Shown piece after piece: positions 8,846 through 18,992 of a stretch of 64,000 bases of DNA (the first letter of the stretch is position 1; the number at the start of each line of letters is the position of its first letter). This stretch comes from an uncultured Pelagibacteraceae bacterium (GTDB lineage: Bacteria; Pseudomonadota; Alphaproteobacteria; Pelagibacterales; Pelagibacteraceae): positions 1 to 64,000 of the forward strand of contig CACKKY010000002.1 of NCBI GenBank assembly GCA_902600855.1, read 5' to 3'. The notes beneath the pieces are model-generated. The model saw only the letters and a program-made list of their open reading frames with translations. It did no database searches and was not told where the DNA came from. Made by a program: the position numbers and the translations under genes.

Positions 8846-9469
8846 ATGTCAAAATTTAAATTAAGCTGGAAAGATTTATCTTTGAATGATTTCAAAATAT
8901 ATCTATTTGCTTTGTTTAAAGCATTTATTCCAAAGAAAAAAATTAAAAATTTTGATGATCTTGAAAGTTTTATTCAATCAAAATCTGCCTGGGTAAGTCA
9001 GGTTACTTTGTATAACTATTTAAAGACTAGAATGGGAACTAGATATGTTCTTCATTTTGAAAATGATAAATTTATGTCCTCTGTAAATTTAGCTAAATGG
9101 AATATTTATTCTGTGGCTTTACAAGATCTTACTTTTTTTTCTTTCTCTTATCTTAAAGTAAATTTTAATTACACAGAATATTCAAAGGCGAGAGAAATTT
9201 ATTTTAATATTCTTGATGACGAAATATCTAATAAGATGCCTTTAGACATAATAAAAGACTCAAAAGAAACTTTTGATGAAAGATTAAATATTATAAATTG
9301 GGATAACTACTTTATGGATCGTCCATTCAACCCAAGTGCTTTATCATTATATAAGTGGGCACCCATAGCTGAAGAGCTAAAAAATTTAGATAGAAAAATT
9401 GTTTTAAATTCTATGATTTTAAAATGGAATAATGTTGAAAAAGAATTTAAGAAATTAATTGATCTTTAA
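8846..9469 (+). CDS. Conserved hypothetical protein
   Basis: The 207-residue product is basic at its N terminus, has no clear signal peptide or transmembrane helix, and is rich in aromatic residues. Recognisable blocks are [22 protein letters not shown] and [20 protein letters not shown] recall proteins with this type of sequence in alphaproteobacteria but cannot assign a named family or function. It is divergent from the symporter genes and its end overlaps the convergent acs gene by 4 nt, so its neighbours suggest, but do not show, a link to acetate uptake. Confidence 0.8.
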   Translation: MSKFKLSWKDLSLNDFKIYLFALFKAFIPKKKIKNFDDLESFIQSKSAWVSQVTLYNYLKTRMGTRYVLHFENDKFMSSVNLAKWNIYSVALQDLTFFSFSYLKVNFNYTEYSKAREIYFNILDDEISNKMPLDIIKDSKETFDERLNIINWDNYFMDRPFNPSALSLYKWAPIAEELKNLDRKIVLNSMILKWNNVEKEFKKLIDL

Positions 9470-11472
9470 ATATTTTTTCTATTTTCAACTAAACTATCGA
9501 CTACTGTTGGATCTGCTAAAGTAGTTATGTCTCCAAGTTGATCATGTTCATTAGTTGCAATTTTTCTTAAAATTCTTCTCATTATTTTCCCAGATCTAGT
9601 TTTCGGTAGACCCGGAGTGAAATGAATTATTTCAGGTCTGTATATTGGACCTAGTGTGCGTGCTACGTGATTTTTTAACTCTCTTTCTAAATCTCCATCG
9701 GCTTTTTCCCCTAAATTAAGAGTTACATAAACGTATAAAGCATTACCTTTTAAATCGTGAGGGAAACCAACTACAGCTGCTTCAGCTACCTTTGGATGAG
9801 CAACAAATGAACTTTCAATTTCAGCTGTACCAAGATTATGACCTGAAACTATAATAACATCATCAACTCTTCCTGTAATCCAATAATATCCATCTTTATC
9901 TCTCCTACATCCATCTCCAGTAAAATATTTTCCATTAAACTGTGAAAAATATGTTTCGATAAATCTTTTATGATCTCCATAAACAGTTCTCATTTGACCT
10001 GGCCAAGATTGAGAGATACACAATCTTCCTTCACCTGCTCCTTTTATCTCTTTTCCATTTTTATCTACTAATGCTGGTTTAATTCCATAAAAAGGTTTTG
10101 TTGCTGATCCAGGCTTAAGATTTATTGCTCCAGTTTGAGGTGCTATTAAAATTCCCCCAGTCTCAGTTTGCCACCATGTATCAACAATAGGACATTTGGA
10201 ATTTCCAACTGTTTTATAGTACCACATCCATGCTTCTGGATTTATTGGTTCACCTACGGTTCCTAGTAATTTCAGAGATTTTCTAGTTGTTTTTTTAACT
10301 GGTGTATCCCCTTCTCTCATTAAAGCTCTAATAGCTGTAGGCGCAGTGTAAAATGTATTAACTTTATATTTGTCAACTATCTGCCACCATCTTGAACTGT
10401 CAGGATAATTTGGAATTCCCTCAAACATTATAGTTGTTGCTCCGTTAGCCAAAGGACCATAAATAATGTAGCTATGACCAGTTACCCAACCAATATCAGC
10501 CGTACACCAATAAATATCTTTTGGTTTATGATTAAAGATATATTGGTGTGTCATTGACGCATAAACTATATAACCACCTGTTGTATGCAAAACCCCTTTA
10601 GGTTTTCCTGTCGAGCCAGAAGTATATAAAATAAATAAAGGATCTTCGGCGTTCATTTCTTCTGGTTCACAATTAGATGATACGTCTTTAATTAAATCAT
10701 GGTACCAAACATCTCTTCTTTTATTCCATTTAATTTCACCACCTGTTCTTTTAACAACAATACATTTTTTTACATTAGGACAATCATATAATGCTTCGTC
10801 CGTCGTTTGTTTGAGCGGGATAGTCTTTCCACCTCTCACACCTTCATCTGCAGTAATTATATATTCAGACTCACAATCATTTACTCTTCCAGAAATTGAG
10901 TCAGCAGAAAACCCACCAAAAATAATTGAGTGTACAGCTCCTATTCTTGCACAAGCAAGCATTAAAATTGCTAATTCAGGTATCATTGTAAGGTAAATTG
11001 TTACACGATCACCTTTTTTTATACCCAGCTTTTTTAAACCATTGGCTGCTTTAGAAACTTTTTGATACAATTGTTTATAAGATATTTTTTGGCTATCTTT
11101 AGGATCATCACCAACCCAAATTATAGCAGTCTTATCTTTATGATCTTTTAAATGTCTATCAATACAGTTAGCTGAAGCATTAAGAGTTCCATCATAAAAC
11201 CACTTAATTTTTACTTCTTTATTACTATACTTTATGTCCTTAATTTTTTTATAAGGTTTTATCCAAGAAATCCTTTTACCTTCACGTCTCCAAAAATTAT
11301 CATTACTTTTGATTGAGTCGGTATATTTCTTTTGATATTGAGTTTTATTTGCTAAACTATTTTTAACCCATTCAGGCTTAGTTTTTATTATTAGTTCCGA
11401 TGCAGGTGTGCTCTTTATTTTTTGAAGTTTTTTTCTCTTAGCAATTTTTCTTTTTGAAGAAATTTTTGGCAT
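9466..11472 (-). CDS. acs: Acetyl-CoA synthetase
   Basis: The 668-residue enzyme activates acetate to acetyl-CoA via acetyl-AMP. Motifs of the ANL superfamily are clear: [19 protein letters not shown] (phosphate-binding loop), [30 protein letters not shown] with the hinge, and [11 protein letters not shown] with the catalytic Lys that is acetylated in many bacteria. The sequence begins with an extra Lys/Arg-rich stretch of about 20 residues compared with the usual 650-residue enzyme; the ATG at 11472 is used because no better start is apparent. It sits with a Na+/solute symporter pair and follows tsaD and an EVE gene on the same strand, which fits uptake and activation of acetate. Confidence 0.96.
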   Translation of the reverse strand: MPKISSKRKIAKRKKLQKIKSTPASELIIKTKPEWVKNSLANKTQYQKKYTDSIKSNDNFWRREGKRISWIKPYKKIKDIKYSNKEVKIKWFYDGTLNASANCIDRHLKDHKDKTAIIWVGDDPKDSQKISYKQLYQKVSKAANGLKKLGIKKGDRVTIYLTMIPELAILMLACARIGAVHSIIFGGFSADSISGRVNDCESEYIITADEGVRGGKTIPLKQTTDEALYDCPNVKKCIVVKRTGGEIKWNKRRDVWYHDLIKDVSSNCEPEEMNAEDPLFILYTSGSTGKPKGVLHTTGGYIVYASMTHQYIFNHKPKDIYWCTADIGWVTGHSYIIYGPLANGATTIMFEGIPNYPDSSRWWQIVDKYKVNTFYTAPTAIRALMREGDTPVKKTTRKSLKLLGTVGEPINPEAWMWYYKTVGNSKCPIVDTWWQTETGGILIAPQTGAINLKPGSATKPFYGIKPALVDKNGKEIKGAGEGRLCISQSWPGQMRTVYGDHKRFIETYFSQFNGKYFTGDGCRRDKDGYYWITGRVDDVIIVSGHNLGTAEIESSFVAHPKVAEAAVVGFPHDLKGNALYVYVTLNLGEKADGDLERELKNHVARTLGPIYRPEIIHFTPGLPKTRSGKIMRRILRKIATNEHDQLGDITTLADPTVVDSLVENRKNI

Positions 11473-11482
11473 AAAATATATT

Positions 11483-11902
11483 TTAAGGATTAATTCTACC
11501 CATGTTATTTAAAATTTTCCAGCTTTTAGAGTCTATGGACATCACTGAGAGTCTACTTTGTTTTATTAAAGATAAATGGCTTAATTTCTTGTTCATTTTA
11601 ATATTTTCCAGAGTTATAGGTGTCTTTAGTTTTTCCTTAAATCTTACAGTAACAGCAACAAAACGACCACTTTTATCGGTTTTATCTAAATAATATTCTT
11701 TGATGACTTCTACTATACCAACGATTTCTTTACCTATATTTGAGTGGTAAAAAAAACAAAGATCACCTTTTTTCATATTTTTTAAATTTTTAGCTGCTTG
11801 ATAGTTTCTAACACCATCCCAAGCTGCACCTTTAAAGCCAGCTTTTTTTTGTTGATCAATAGACCAAACGTCAGGCTCAGATTTCATTAACCAATATTGC
11901 AT
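11483..11902 (-). CDS. EVE domain-containing protein
   Basis: The 139-residue protein is a single EVE domain (PUA-like fold): it opens with [14 protein letters not shown], followed by [20 protein letters not shown] and FFYHSN. EVE domains are related to YTH and ASCH domains and are thought to bind modified bases in nucleic acids. The gene overlaps the tsaD stop by one base (TAATG) and lies 10 nt before acs. In many alphaproteobacteria tsaD is followed by gpsA, a YciI gene and EVE; here only the EVE gene remains, in line with genome reduction. Confidence 0.92.
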   Translation of the reverse strand: MQYWLMKSEPDVWSIDQQKKAGFKGAAWDGVRNYQAAKNLKNMKKGDLCFFYHSNIGKEIVGIVEVIKEYYLDKTDKSGRFVAVTVRFKEKLKTPITLENIKMNKKLSHLSLIKQSRLSVMSIDSKSWKILNNMGRINP

Positions 11903-12975
11903 TATAATTTGACTCCTGCACCTTTAAGAAAAGCTGCTTCCTCATCCAATTGCCACCTGGGTTTTGCAGGATAATCTAGATTATCAAATTGTCTCAATTT
12001 AAATTTTTCTAAACCAACCATTGCAATCATTGCTGCATTATCACCACAAAGTTCCATCGGTGGAAATATACTTTTATAATTTTCCTCTTTACATAAATTT
12101 GTTAGCATAGATCTAATATTCTTATTTGCCGCAACACCACCAGCTACTACAAATATTTTTTCTTTTGTTATATTTTGATTTTGAAATTCACTAAATGCAA
12201 TCTTTGTTTTTTTATATAGTATTTCTTCGATTGTTTTTTGAAATGATGCTGCAAGGTCAAATTTTTCTTGTTCAGTTTTAATTTTTTTTGATATTCTTAA
12301 AATTGCAGTTTTAAGTCCTGCAAATGATAAGTTGCAACCTCCTTTATTAAATATTGGTTTTGGTAAATTGTATTTATTTGGGTCACCTTTTTTGGCAAAA
12401 ACTTCAATTTGTGGACCACCTGGAAATTCTACTCCTAAAAGTTTTGCAGTTTTGTCAAATGCCTCACCTAAAGCATCATCGATAGTTGTTCCTAATCTTT
12501 TATATTTTCCAAGACCTTGAACATTTAAAAATTGTGAGTGACCACCAGAAATCAACAACAGCAGATATGGATAATTTAAGTTTGAATTCAGTTTAGGACT
12601 CAGTGCGTGACCCTCTAAATGATTTACTGCAATAAATGGTTTATTTATTGAAGATGAAAAAGCCTTTCCAAAACTTAGTCCAACAGATAAACATACGACC
12701 AACCCTGGCCCTGCAGTGGAAGCAACTGCATCAATTTCTTCGATTTCTTTTCCGCTTTTATCAATTGCCTTTTGAACGATCCAGTCTATCTTCTCAATAT
12801 GTGACCTAGCAGCTAATTCTGGAACAACTCCTCCAAACTCCTTATGAACCTCTTCCTGGCTTGAGACAATACTTGATAAAATTCTAGGATTTCCTTCATC
12901 ATTTTCGGTAATTATTGATGCAGCTGTCTCATCACAGCTTGTTTCTATTCCTAGAATTAAGGGTTTTTTACTCAT
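11902..12975 (-). CDS. tsaD: tRNA N6-adenosine threonylcarbamoyltransferase
   Basis: The 357-residue protein belongs to the Kae1/TsaD ASKHA family and transfers the threonylcarbamoyl group to A37 of ANN-decoding tRNAs together with TsaB and TsaE. It starts ILGIETSCDETAAS, has the metal-binding NHLEGH motif, LLISGGHSQ, the nucleotide-binding TIDDALGEAFDK and the C-terminal GGVAANKNIR and CGDNAAMIA. Length is normal (about 340-360). It is divergent from hemC across 53 nt, an arrangement seen widely in alphaproteobacteria. Confidence 0.97.
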   Translation of the reverse strand: MSKKPLILGIETSCDETAASIITENDEGNPRILSSIVSSQEEVHKEFGGVVPELAARSHIEKIDWIVQKAIDKSGKEIEEIDAVASTAGPGLVVCLSVGLSFGKAFSSSINKPFIAVNHLEGHALSPKLNSNLNYPYLLLLISGGHSQFLNVQGLGKYKRLGTTIDDALGEAFDKTAKLLGVEFPGGPQIEVFAKKGDPNKYNLPKPIFNKGGCNLSFAGLKTAILRISKKIKTEQEKFDLAASFQKTIEEILYKKTKIAFSEFQNQNITKEKIFVVAGGVAANKNIRSMLTNLCKEENYKSIFPPMELCGDNAAMIAMVGLEKFKLRQFDNLDYPAKPRWQLDEEAAFLKGAGVKL

Positions 12976-13028
12976 TCAAATAGTTTTTATTAATTGTACA
13001 ATCTTAATACAAGTAAGAAAATTTATTT

Positions 13029-13946
13029 ATGAATAAAAAAATAATAATTGGCACTAGAGGAAGCAAGCTAGCTTTGAATTATGCTAAAGTTGCTAAATAT
13101 AAGATTGTTCAAAATAATGATTTGGATACTGAAAATATAGTAATTAAAGAGATCAACACTCAAGGTGATCAGTTTCAAGATAAAAGATTATCTGACATAG
13201 GAGGTAAAGGCTTATTTTCTTCAAATATAGAAAAAGAACTTCAAAACAAAAAAATTGACATAGCAGTTCATGCGCTTAAAGATTTACCTGCAAGAGAAAC
13301 TGATGGTCTTATAATAGATACATTTTTACAAAGGAATGATCCTAGAGAAATTTTGATAACAACTGATAAAAAAAAATTAAAGGAATTAAAGTCTAATGCA
13401 ATAATTGGAACATCATCATTTAGGAGAGAGTTTCAAATTAAGAATATTAGATCCGATTTAGATTGTAAACTTATCAGAGGTAATGTTGATACTCGAATTA
13501 AAAAACTAAAAGATGGATTGTATGATGCAATAATTTTATCATATGCGGGAATACAATCATTGGAAATGAACAATGAGGTTTCTGAAATATTTTCAGTAGA
13601 AAAATTTATTCCAAGTGCTGGACAAGGAGTAATTTGTCTTCAATGTCGAGAAAATGATGATGAAATATTATCAATATTGGAGAAAGTAAATCACAAAGAA
13701 ACTTATCAAAGAGCAAATGCAGAAAGAAATGTGTTAAAAATTTTAGAGGGAGATTGTGAAACTGCCGTTGGAGCTCACGCTAAAATATATGGAAATGAGA
13801 TCTCATTAGAGACAGAACTTTTTTCTTTAGATGGTAGTCAAAGATTTTATGAAAAAAAGGTTGCCCCAATTGAAAACGCGAAAGAACTTGGAACAGAAGT
13901 AGGAAAAATTTTAAAGTTTAAATCTAATAATTCATATAAAAGATAA
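13029..13946 (+). CDS. hemC: Hydroxymethylbilane synthase (porphobilinogen deaminase)
   Basis: The 305-residue enzyme joins four porphobilinogen molecules to give hydroxymethylbilane in tetrapyrrole synthesis. It shows IGTRGSKLAL, IGGKGLFS, DIAVHALKDLPA with the catalytic Asp region, GTSSFRRE, KLIRGNVDTR and EGDCETAVGAHA; Cys243 in the last motif should carry the dipyrromethane cofactor. Length is typical. It is followed after one base by hemD, so the two consecutive steps of the haem pathway form an operon that continues into a mechanosensitive channel gene. Confidence 0.97.
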   Translation: MNKKIIIGTRGSKLALNYAKVAKYKIVQNNDLDTENIVIKEINTQGDQFQDKRLSDIGGKGLFSSNIEKELQNKKIDIAVHALKDLPARETDGLIIDTFLQRNDPREILITTDKKKLKELKSNAIIGTSSFRREFQIKNIRSDLDCKLIRGNVDTRIKKLKDGLYDAIILSYAGIQSLEMNNEVSEIFSVEKFIPSAGQGVICLQCRENDDEILSILEKVNHKETYQRANAERNVLKILEGDCETAVGAHAKIYGNEISLETELFSLDGSQRFYEKKVAPIENAKELGTEVGKILKFKSNNSYKR

Positions 13947-13947
13947 T

Positions 13948-14646
13948 ATGCACATATTATTAACCAGACCCCTAGAAGATTGTTCAGAGATGATTGTTAG
14001 ATTTAAATTTTTGGGTCACATGGTCTCCCATCTTCCTTTGCTAAAAATAGTTAAAGTTAACTTTAATCAAGTTAATTACTCTAATTATAAGGGAATGATT
14101 TTTACAAGTGCCAATGCAATTAAGTTTTTAGAAAGTAAAAAAATTAATAAAAATATATTATGTTTTTGTGTGGGTAGTGCCACAGAAAAACAAGCGAAAA
14201 GTGTCGGGTTTCAAAATATAATTTCCGCGGAGGGAAATATTGATAATCTTAAAGAATTAATCTTACAAAATTTTGATCAAAAAGAAGGAAAACTTATTTA
14301 TGTAAGTGGTGAAATAATATCCTCAAACCTCGATGAGCAATTATCGACCGAGGGTTATACGATAGAGAGGATTATAAATTATAAAACTATTCATAATGAT
14401 AAATTTGATGAAAATTTTGTTAACGTGCTTAAATCTAATATACCTGATATGGTATATGTTTATTCTCAAAATAGTGCGTTAAGTTTTTTAAAATTTATCA
14501 AGATTAACCAGTCCGAAAATCTTTGGATGAATACAAATTTAATGTGTTTAGGTGAAAAAACCTCGTCAATACTGAACGAAATTAAATGGAAAAAGATATT
14601 TCTTTTTAATCCTGGTGAAGAGGAGTTTTTGTTATATAAAATTTAA
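13948..14646 (+). CDS. hemD: Uroporphyrinogen-III synthase
   Basis: The 232-residue protein has the divergent two-lobed HemD fold. Visible family features are ILLTRPLEDC at the start, GMIFTSANAIKFL in the first lobe, CVGSATEKQAKSVGF, LIYVSGE, and DMVYVYSQNSALSFLK with LMCLGEKTSSIL in the second lobe. It closes hydroxymethylbilane to uroporphyrinogen III. Sequence conservation is low across HemD, but the location directly behind hemC makes the call firm. The stop is 2 nt before the MscS gene. Confidence 0.93.
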   Translation: MHILLTRPLEDCSEMIVRFKFLGHMVSHLPLLKIVKVNFNQVNYSNYKGMIFTSANAIKFLESKKINKNILCFCVGSATEKQAKSVGFQNIISAEGNIDNLKELILQNFDQKEGKLIYVSGEIISSNLDEQLSTEGYTIERIINYKTIHNDKFDENFVNVLKSNIPDMVYVYSQNSALSFLKFIKINQSENLWMNTNLMCLGEKTSSILNEIKWKKIFLFNPGEEEFLLYKI

Positions 14647-14648
14647 AT

Positions 14649-15734
14649 ATGGAAATAATTAACAATTTTTTTGAAATTTTTTCATCAGTTTGGAATAAAG
14701 GTATTCTTGGTGTTGATATTTTTCAAATACTAATTGGCATAGGAATTTTCCTAATTTTTTTAATATTTAGAGGATTAATCAGCAAACTTATAATTAAGAA
14801 ACTTGAGATCATTTCAAAAAGAACAACCAATAAGTTAGATGATACTTTTGTCAACTCATTGATGGGACCCGCAAGATTTTTACCTATTGTATTAGGTTTC
14901 TTTATTGCAAGTTATTATATGACATTCTCAATTGAAGGTCGAGAAGTAGTAGATACAATTAATAGAACATTAATTACAATTTTAATTTTTTGGGTCATCC
15001 ATCAAATAATTGAACCTGTTTCTTATGTTTTAAGTGGATTAGATAAACTTTTGACAAGAGAATTAATTGGATGGATTATTAAATCACTCAAGATTTTAAT
15101 TTTTATATTAGGTTTAGCAGCTGTTTTAGAGCTTTGGGGCATTAAGATTGGGCCAATAATAGCAGGACTTGGATTATTTGGTGTTGCAGTTGCGCTAGGA
15201 GCTCAAGATTTATTTAAAAATTTAATTTCTGGAATTTTAGTTTTGGTTGAAAAAAGATTTAAAATTGGAGATTGGATTTCTGTTGAGGGTATTATAGAGG
15301 GAATAGTCGAAAAAATTGGTTTTAGATCAACAACAATAAGGAAATTTGATAAATCACTTGCAATAATTCCAAATTTTCAATTTGCTGAGAACGCTGTAAT
15401 AAACATAAGTGAAACTTCTAACTGGTTAATAAGTTGGATCATTACACTTCAATATGACACCACTGTTGATCAATTAAAAACAATAAGAAATGAAATTGAA
15501 AAGTATATTAATTCAAGTGAAGACTATAATCAATCTATAGGAGTAGCTGTCAGAATTGATAAATTTTCTGACAGTTCAATAGATATGTATGTTCGTTGCT
15601 TTACTAAAACTGATAGTTGGACCGAAATGTTGTCAGTTAAAGAAAGGTTGGCAATTGAAATAAAACAGATTGTGGAGAATAATAAAGCATCTTTTGCTTT
15701 CCCAAGTCAGTCGATTTATGTTGAGAAAAAATGA
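14649..15734 (+). CDS. MscS-family mechanosensitive ion channel
   Basis: The 361-residue protein has about four or five N-terminal transmembrane helices (residues roughly 20-45, 72-95, 105-125, 140-190) and then the MscS pore helix IIAGLGLFGVAVALGAQDLFKNLISG, rich in small residues. The cytoplasmic beta domain follows: RFKIGDWISVEGIIEGIVEKIGFRSTTIR and AIIPNFQFAENAVINIS. Such channels release osmolytes on osmotic downshift. The 3' end overlaps the next gene by 4 nt (ATGA), implying coupled translation. Confidence 0.93.
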   Translation: MEIINNFFEIFSSVWNKGILGVDIFQILIGIGIFLIFLIFRGLISKLIIKKLEIISKRTTNKLDDTFVNSLMGPARFLPIVLGFFIASYYMTFSIEGREVVDTINRTLITILIFWVIHQIIEPVSYVLSGLDKLLTRELIGWIIKSLKILIFILGLAAVLELWGIKIGPIIAGLGLFGVAVALGAQDLFKNLISGILVLVEKRFKIGDWISVEGIIEGIVEKIGFRSTTIRKFDKSLAIIPNFQFAENAVINISETSNWLISWIITLQYDTTVDQLKTIRNEIEKYINSSEDYNQSIGVAVRIDKFSDSSIDMYVRCFTKTDSWTEMLSVKERLAIEIKQIVENNKASFAFPSQSIYVEKK

Positions 15735-16021
15735 TTGCCATTTTTTATTTGGTTTTACAAATTTTAAAACTTTATTCTTATGTTGTTATTGCAAATGTTA
15801 TAATCAGCTGGTTAGTAGCTTTTAATGTTTTAAACACCCAAAATAGATTTGTTTACTCAATTTTAGAATTAACTTATCGACTTACTGATCCAATTTTATA
15901 TAGAATTAGACGTTTTTTACCAAATCTAGGTTCGATAGATATCTCGCCAATTATTCTTCTACTATTGATTTGGTTTATTGAAATGTGTATGAAGCTTTAC
16001 GTAGCCCCATTAATATTTTAA
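15731..16021 (+). CDS. YggT family membrane protein
   Basis: The 96-residue protein has two hydrophobic segments and the YggT signature between them: NRFVYSILELTYRLTDPILYRIRRFLP, then a short polar run DISPI and a second helix. YggT proteins are small integral membrane proteins of uncertain function, found in operons with division or osmoprotection genes. The ATG overlaps the stop of the channel gene by 4 nt, so the pair may act together; that is only inferred from coupling. Confidence 0.9.
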   Translation: MIAIFYLVLQILKLYSYVVIANVIISWLVAFNVLNTQNRFVYSILELTYRLTDPILYRIRRFLPNLGSIDISPIILLLLIWFIEMCMKLYVAPLIF

Positions 16022-16026
16022 AATAT

Positions 16027-16872
16027 ATGATTTTAATAGACGGAAAAAAAGCAGCAGCAGAACTTAGAGAAGAGCTTAAACAAGAGGTTACTGAATTAAA
16101 AGCAAAGTATAATAAAGTACCTGGATTAACTGTTATATTAATTGGAGATATGACACCAAGCCAAATTTACGTCCGAAATAAAGAAAAATCAGCTAATGAA
16201 GTGGGATTAAAATCTGAGGTATTAAAATATCCTGATACTGTTGAAGAAAAAATAGTATTAGAAAAAATTGAAGAATTGAATAAAGATGAAACTGTTTCAG
16301 GAATCTTAGTACAACTTCCACTTCCAAAACATATAGATAAACAAAAAGTAATAGAGACAATTACACCATCAAAAGACGTAGATGGATTTCATCCAATGAA
16401 TGTTGGAAATTTATCTTCAGGTTATGAAAGCTCTGTTCCTTGTACACCTCTTGGATGTTATTTATTAATAAAAAAAATTGAGCCAAATTTAAGTGGAAAA
16501 AAAGCAGTTGTTGTTGGAAGATCAAATTTAAATGGTAAACCAATGACTCAACTTCTTCTTAAAGAAAACTGTACAGTTACTATTACTCATTCAAGAACTA
16601 AAGATTTAAAAGCTGAATGTTTGGAAGCAGATATTATAGTTGCTGCAGTTGGAATTCCTGAATTAGTAAAAGGAGATTGGGTTAAAAAAGATACAATTGT
16701 TATAGATGTTGGTATTAATAAAACAGATAAAGGTATTGTTGGAGACGTAGCATTTGATGAGGTTTCAAAAAATGCAAAAGCATTAACACCTGTTCCTGGT
16801 GGAGTTGGCCCTATGACAATTGCCTGTTTATTGAAAAATACTATAGACTGTTTCAAAAGATCGCAAATTTAA
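16027..16872 (+). CDS. folD: Methylenetetrahydrofolate dehydrogenase / methenyltetrahydrofolate cyclohydrolase
   Basis: The 281-residue product interconverts methylene-, methenyl- and 10-formyl-tetrahydrofolate. Motifs include YVRNKEKSANEVGL with the catalytic Lys, GILVQLPLPKHI, KDVDGFHPMNVGNL, VVGRSNLNGKPMTQLLL for NADP binding, and PVPGGVGPMT. The frame is open from 15985, but the start at 16027 is chosen because it gives MILIDGKKAAAEL, where FolD proteins begin, and lies just after the YggT stop. SAR11 bacteria depend heavily on one-carbon folate chemistry, and this gene fits that. Confidence 0.96.
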   Translation: MILIDGKKAAAELREELKQEVTELKAKYNKVPGLTVILIGDMTPSQIYVRNKEKSANEVGLKSEVLKYPDTVEEKIVLEKIEELNKDETVSGILVQLPLPKHIDKQKVIETITPSKDVDGFHPMNVGNLSSGYESSVPCTPLGCYLLIKKIEPNLSGKKAVVVGRSNLNGKPMTQLLLKENCTVTITHSRTKDLKAECLEADIIVAAVGIPELVKGDWVKKDTIVIDVGINKTDKGIVGDVAFDEVSKNAKALTPVPGGVGPMTIACLLKNTIDCFKRSQI

Positions 16873-16909
16873 TATTTCAAGTAAGTAAATCTTTTTGATA
16901 AATTTACTT

Positions 16910-17113
16910 ATGAAAAAACCTAGATATCCATACAGGATTGGTATAATTTTTTTATTATTAACCGTCGCCCCAATTGGAGCAACTCAACTTGGTTGGTATT
17001 TGTATGATATGCAAACAGGATTTGATTATGGTATGATAGTTGGAGTATTTTCAGTAATTTATGCTGCATATCTTATGTATGAAAAAAAATGGAGAGAGGA
17101 AGACGAGGATTAG
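16910..17113 (+). CDS. Small membrane protein of unknown function
   Basis: A 67-residue protein with two predicted transmembrane helices (about residues 8-28 and 36-55) and an acidic C terminus (KKWREEDED). The ATG at 16910 is preferred over the in-frame TTG at 16895 because it gives a short basic head MKKPRYPYRIG before the first helix, the usual topology for an inner-membrane protein. It is 3 nt from the next small gene. No family recognised. Confidence 0.7.
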   Translation: MKKPRYPYRIGIIFLLLTVAPIGATQLGWYLYDMQTGFDYGMIVGVFSVIYAAYLMYEKKWREEDED

Positions 17114-17116
17114 TAA

Positions 17117-17377
17117 ATGGAAAAAATAATTTTTCTTGGTTTAGCAATACCAATTTTAGGTTTTATTTTGTATTTAGGAGCCTCAGCTATTATGAAGGGC
17201 TTTACTGCTAAAGAAGCAAATAGATCTGAAAAAGAACAGAATGATAATAAAACTAATTTACCAGATAATAGTGATCAAATAAGTAACGAGCTAAGTAAAT
17301 TGAATGACTTATTCCAAAGTGGAGTTTTAAGTAAAGAAGAGTTTGAAAAAGCAAAAAAAAAAATTTTAGATAATTAA
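17117..17377 (+). CDS. Small membrane protein with a C-terminal SHOCT domain
   Basis: The 86-residue product has one N-terminal transmembrane helix (about residues 4-26) and a polar linker, and ends in a SHOCT (short C-terminal) domain, LNDLFQSGVLSKEEFEKAKKKIL. SHOCT domains are small helical modules of unknown or oligomerisation-related function, often at the end of membrane proteins. It follows the preceding small membrane gene after 3 nt and overlaps the convergent hydrolase gene by 4 nt. Confidence 0.85.
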   Translation: MEKIIFLGLAIPILGFILYLGASAIMKGFTAKEANRSEKEQNDNKTNLPDNSDQISNELSKLNDLFQSGVLSKEEFEKAKKKILDN

Positions 17378-18372
17378 TTGAGTAAATCTTCAAGTGAGTT
17401 TACTTCCCCAATTTTAAAAATAATTGCATCTTTTTTTTTATATCCATATTTTTCAGCATTATCCTTAAATCTAATTGGTGGTTCCATTATGGGCTCTAAA
17501 GATAAAACAAATGTTCCCCAATGAGTGCCAATTACTTTTTTACTTTTTAAATCTTTTCCTATTCCAAGTGCCTCTTCAGGATTTGTGTGATAAGTTGATT
17601 TATCTTTATAAGGTGATATTGGATAAAAATTATAAGCACCAATATTGATAAAAGAAATATCTATTGGTCCATATTTATTACCTAAGTCTTTATAAATATT
17701 ACCAACTCCAGTATCACAAGCGAACAAAATTTTTTTTTCATCATATTCAATTAAAAAATTACCCCATAAAGTTTTATTAGTATCTGTTAAGCTTCTTTTG
17801 GACCAATGAACTGCTGGAAGGAATGTAATCTTTAACTTTTCATTAATGATTATTTGATCATACCAATCCATTTCGTTTACATCTTTATACCCATTTTTTG
17901 TAAAATATTTTCCAAGCCTCAGTGGAAGCATGACCTTGGCTTCTTTGAATGGAAACCTTCGAATAGTTGTCATATCTTGATGATCGTAATGATTATGTGT
18001 TAATAAGAATATATCTGTTTTAGGAATTTCATTTAATTTTAAAGCTGGTTCAGTAAACCTTTTTGGACCAAATATTAGAGGTCCTGCATTTTTAGAAAAG
18101 ACAGGATCTGTTATAATTGTTGTATTCCCTAATTTAATTAAAAAAGTTGCATGACCAATCCAAGCTACATAATCATTATTTTTAAACTTATCTAAATCAG
18201 CTTTTACTTTACTCTTATTTACCACATGTTCCTTAGGAACTGTCATATCAAGTTTCTTTTTTTCTTTATTAAAAATTTTAAATGACCATTTAAAATTTGT
18301 ATCTCTTTTTGGAGATCCTTCGGGATTTCTAAATGTTCCATTAGGGAGATGGTGGTAAGGTTTTTTTTCCAT
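17374..18372 (-). CDS. Metallo-beta-lactamase-fold hydrolase (NAPE-PLD/UlaG-like)
   Basis: The 332-residue protein has the metal-binding LLTHNHYDHQD motif, an upstream WIGHATFLIKLG and TDPVFSK, and downstream VHWSKRSLTD, LFACDTGVGN and IGTHWGTF. This set matches the N-acyl-phosphatidylethanolamine phospholipase D / UlaG-like branch of the superfamily, whose bacterial substrates are mostly unknown. No signal peptide is seen, so it should be cytoplasmic. It lies 2 nt from the TesA-like esterase on the same strand, which would fit a lipid-related role, though this is inference. Confidence 0.9.
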   Translation of the reverse strand: MEKKPYHHLPNGTFRNPEGSPKRDTNFKWSFKIFNKEKKKLDMTVPKEHVVNKSKVKADLDKFKNNDYVAWIGHATFLIKLGNTTIITDPVFSKNAGPLIFGPKRFTEPALKLNEIPKTDIFLLTHNHYDHQDMTTIRRFPFKEAKVMLPLRLGKYFTKNGYKDVNEMDWYDQIIINEKLKITFLPAVHWSKRSLTDTNKTLWGNFLIEYDEKKILFACDTGVGNIYKDLGNKYGPIDISFINIGAYNFYPISPYKDKSTYHTNPEEALGIGKDLKSKKVIGTHWGTFVLSLEPIMEPPIRFKDNAEKYGYKKKDAIIFKIGEVNSLEDLLN

Positions 18373-18374
18373 TA

Positions 18375-18992
18375 TTAATAAATTTTTAGTTTTTTCAAAA
18401 TTATTTTTTCTAATTTTGTACTAATAATAACTGTCCCTTTCTTATTCGGATGTATACCGTCACTTAAATTGAGTTCAGCATTCATAGCCACACCGTCAAG
18501 CAAAAAAGCAATAAGTTCTAACTCGTATTTTTTAGATAAATCTGAAAAAATTTTATCAAATTTTTTTTTATATTCAGATCCATGTGAAGTTGGAGCAACC
18601 ATTCCAGCTAAAATGATATCAATATTTTTTTCTTTTGAAATTAGAATTATATTTTCAAGATTATTTTTAGTTTCACTTGGTTTAATACCTCTTAGCATGT
18701 CATTAGCGCCAAGACCCAAAATCATTAAATCTATTCCAGGTTCCGATAAAGTCCAATCTGCTCTATTTAATCCACCAGATGAGGTGCTACCCGAAACACT
18801 ACCATTAATGACCTCTATATTGTGACCTTTTGATTTCAAGCTTTCTTGCAAAATAAATGATAAATGATGCTCATTTGGTAAGCCATAACCTGCCATTAGG
18901 CTATCACCAAATAATACAATTTTTTCAATTGCATATGTGTTTATGGTTAGTAGACAGAGAACAATTATTTTAATAATAAAACTTTTATACAT
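18375..18992 (-). CDS. tesA: SGNH-family arylesterase/lysophospholipase (TesA-like)
   Basis: The 205-residue protein begins with a signal peptide (MYKSFIIKIIVLCLLTINTYA) and is probably periplasmic. The SGNH blocks are all present: IVLFGDSLMAGYGL with nucleophile Ser31, a Gly in block II (SVSGSTSSGG), LGLGANDMLRG with the Asn, and DGIHPNKKG with the catalytic Asp and His. It hydrolyses short thioesters or esters in relatives. It is divergent from a YbbA/YbbP-type ABC system, the same neighbourhood as tesA in enterobacteria. Its ATG and the ATG of the divergent gene share bases in a CATG palindrome. Confidence 0.93.
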   Translation of the reverse strand: MYKSFIIKIIVLCLLTINTYAIEKIVLFGDSLMAGYGLPNEHHLSFILQESLKSKGHNIEVINGSVSGSTSSGGLNRADWTLSEPGIDLMILGLGANDMLRGIKPSETKNNLENIILISKEKNIDIILAGMVAPTSHGSEYKKKFDKIFSDLSKKYELELIAFLLDGVAMNAELNLSDGIHPNKKGTVIISTKLEKIILKKLKIY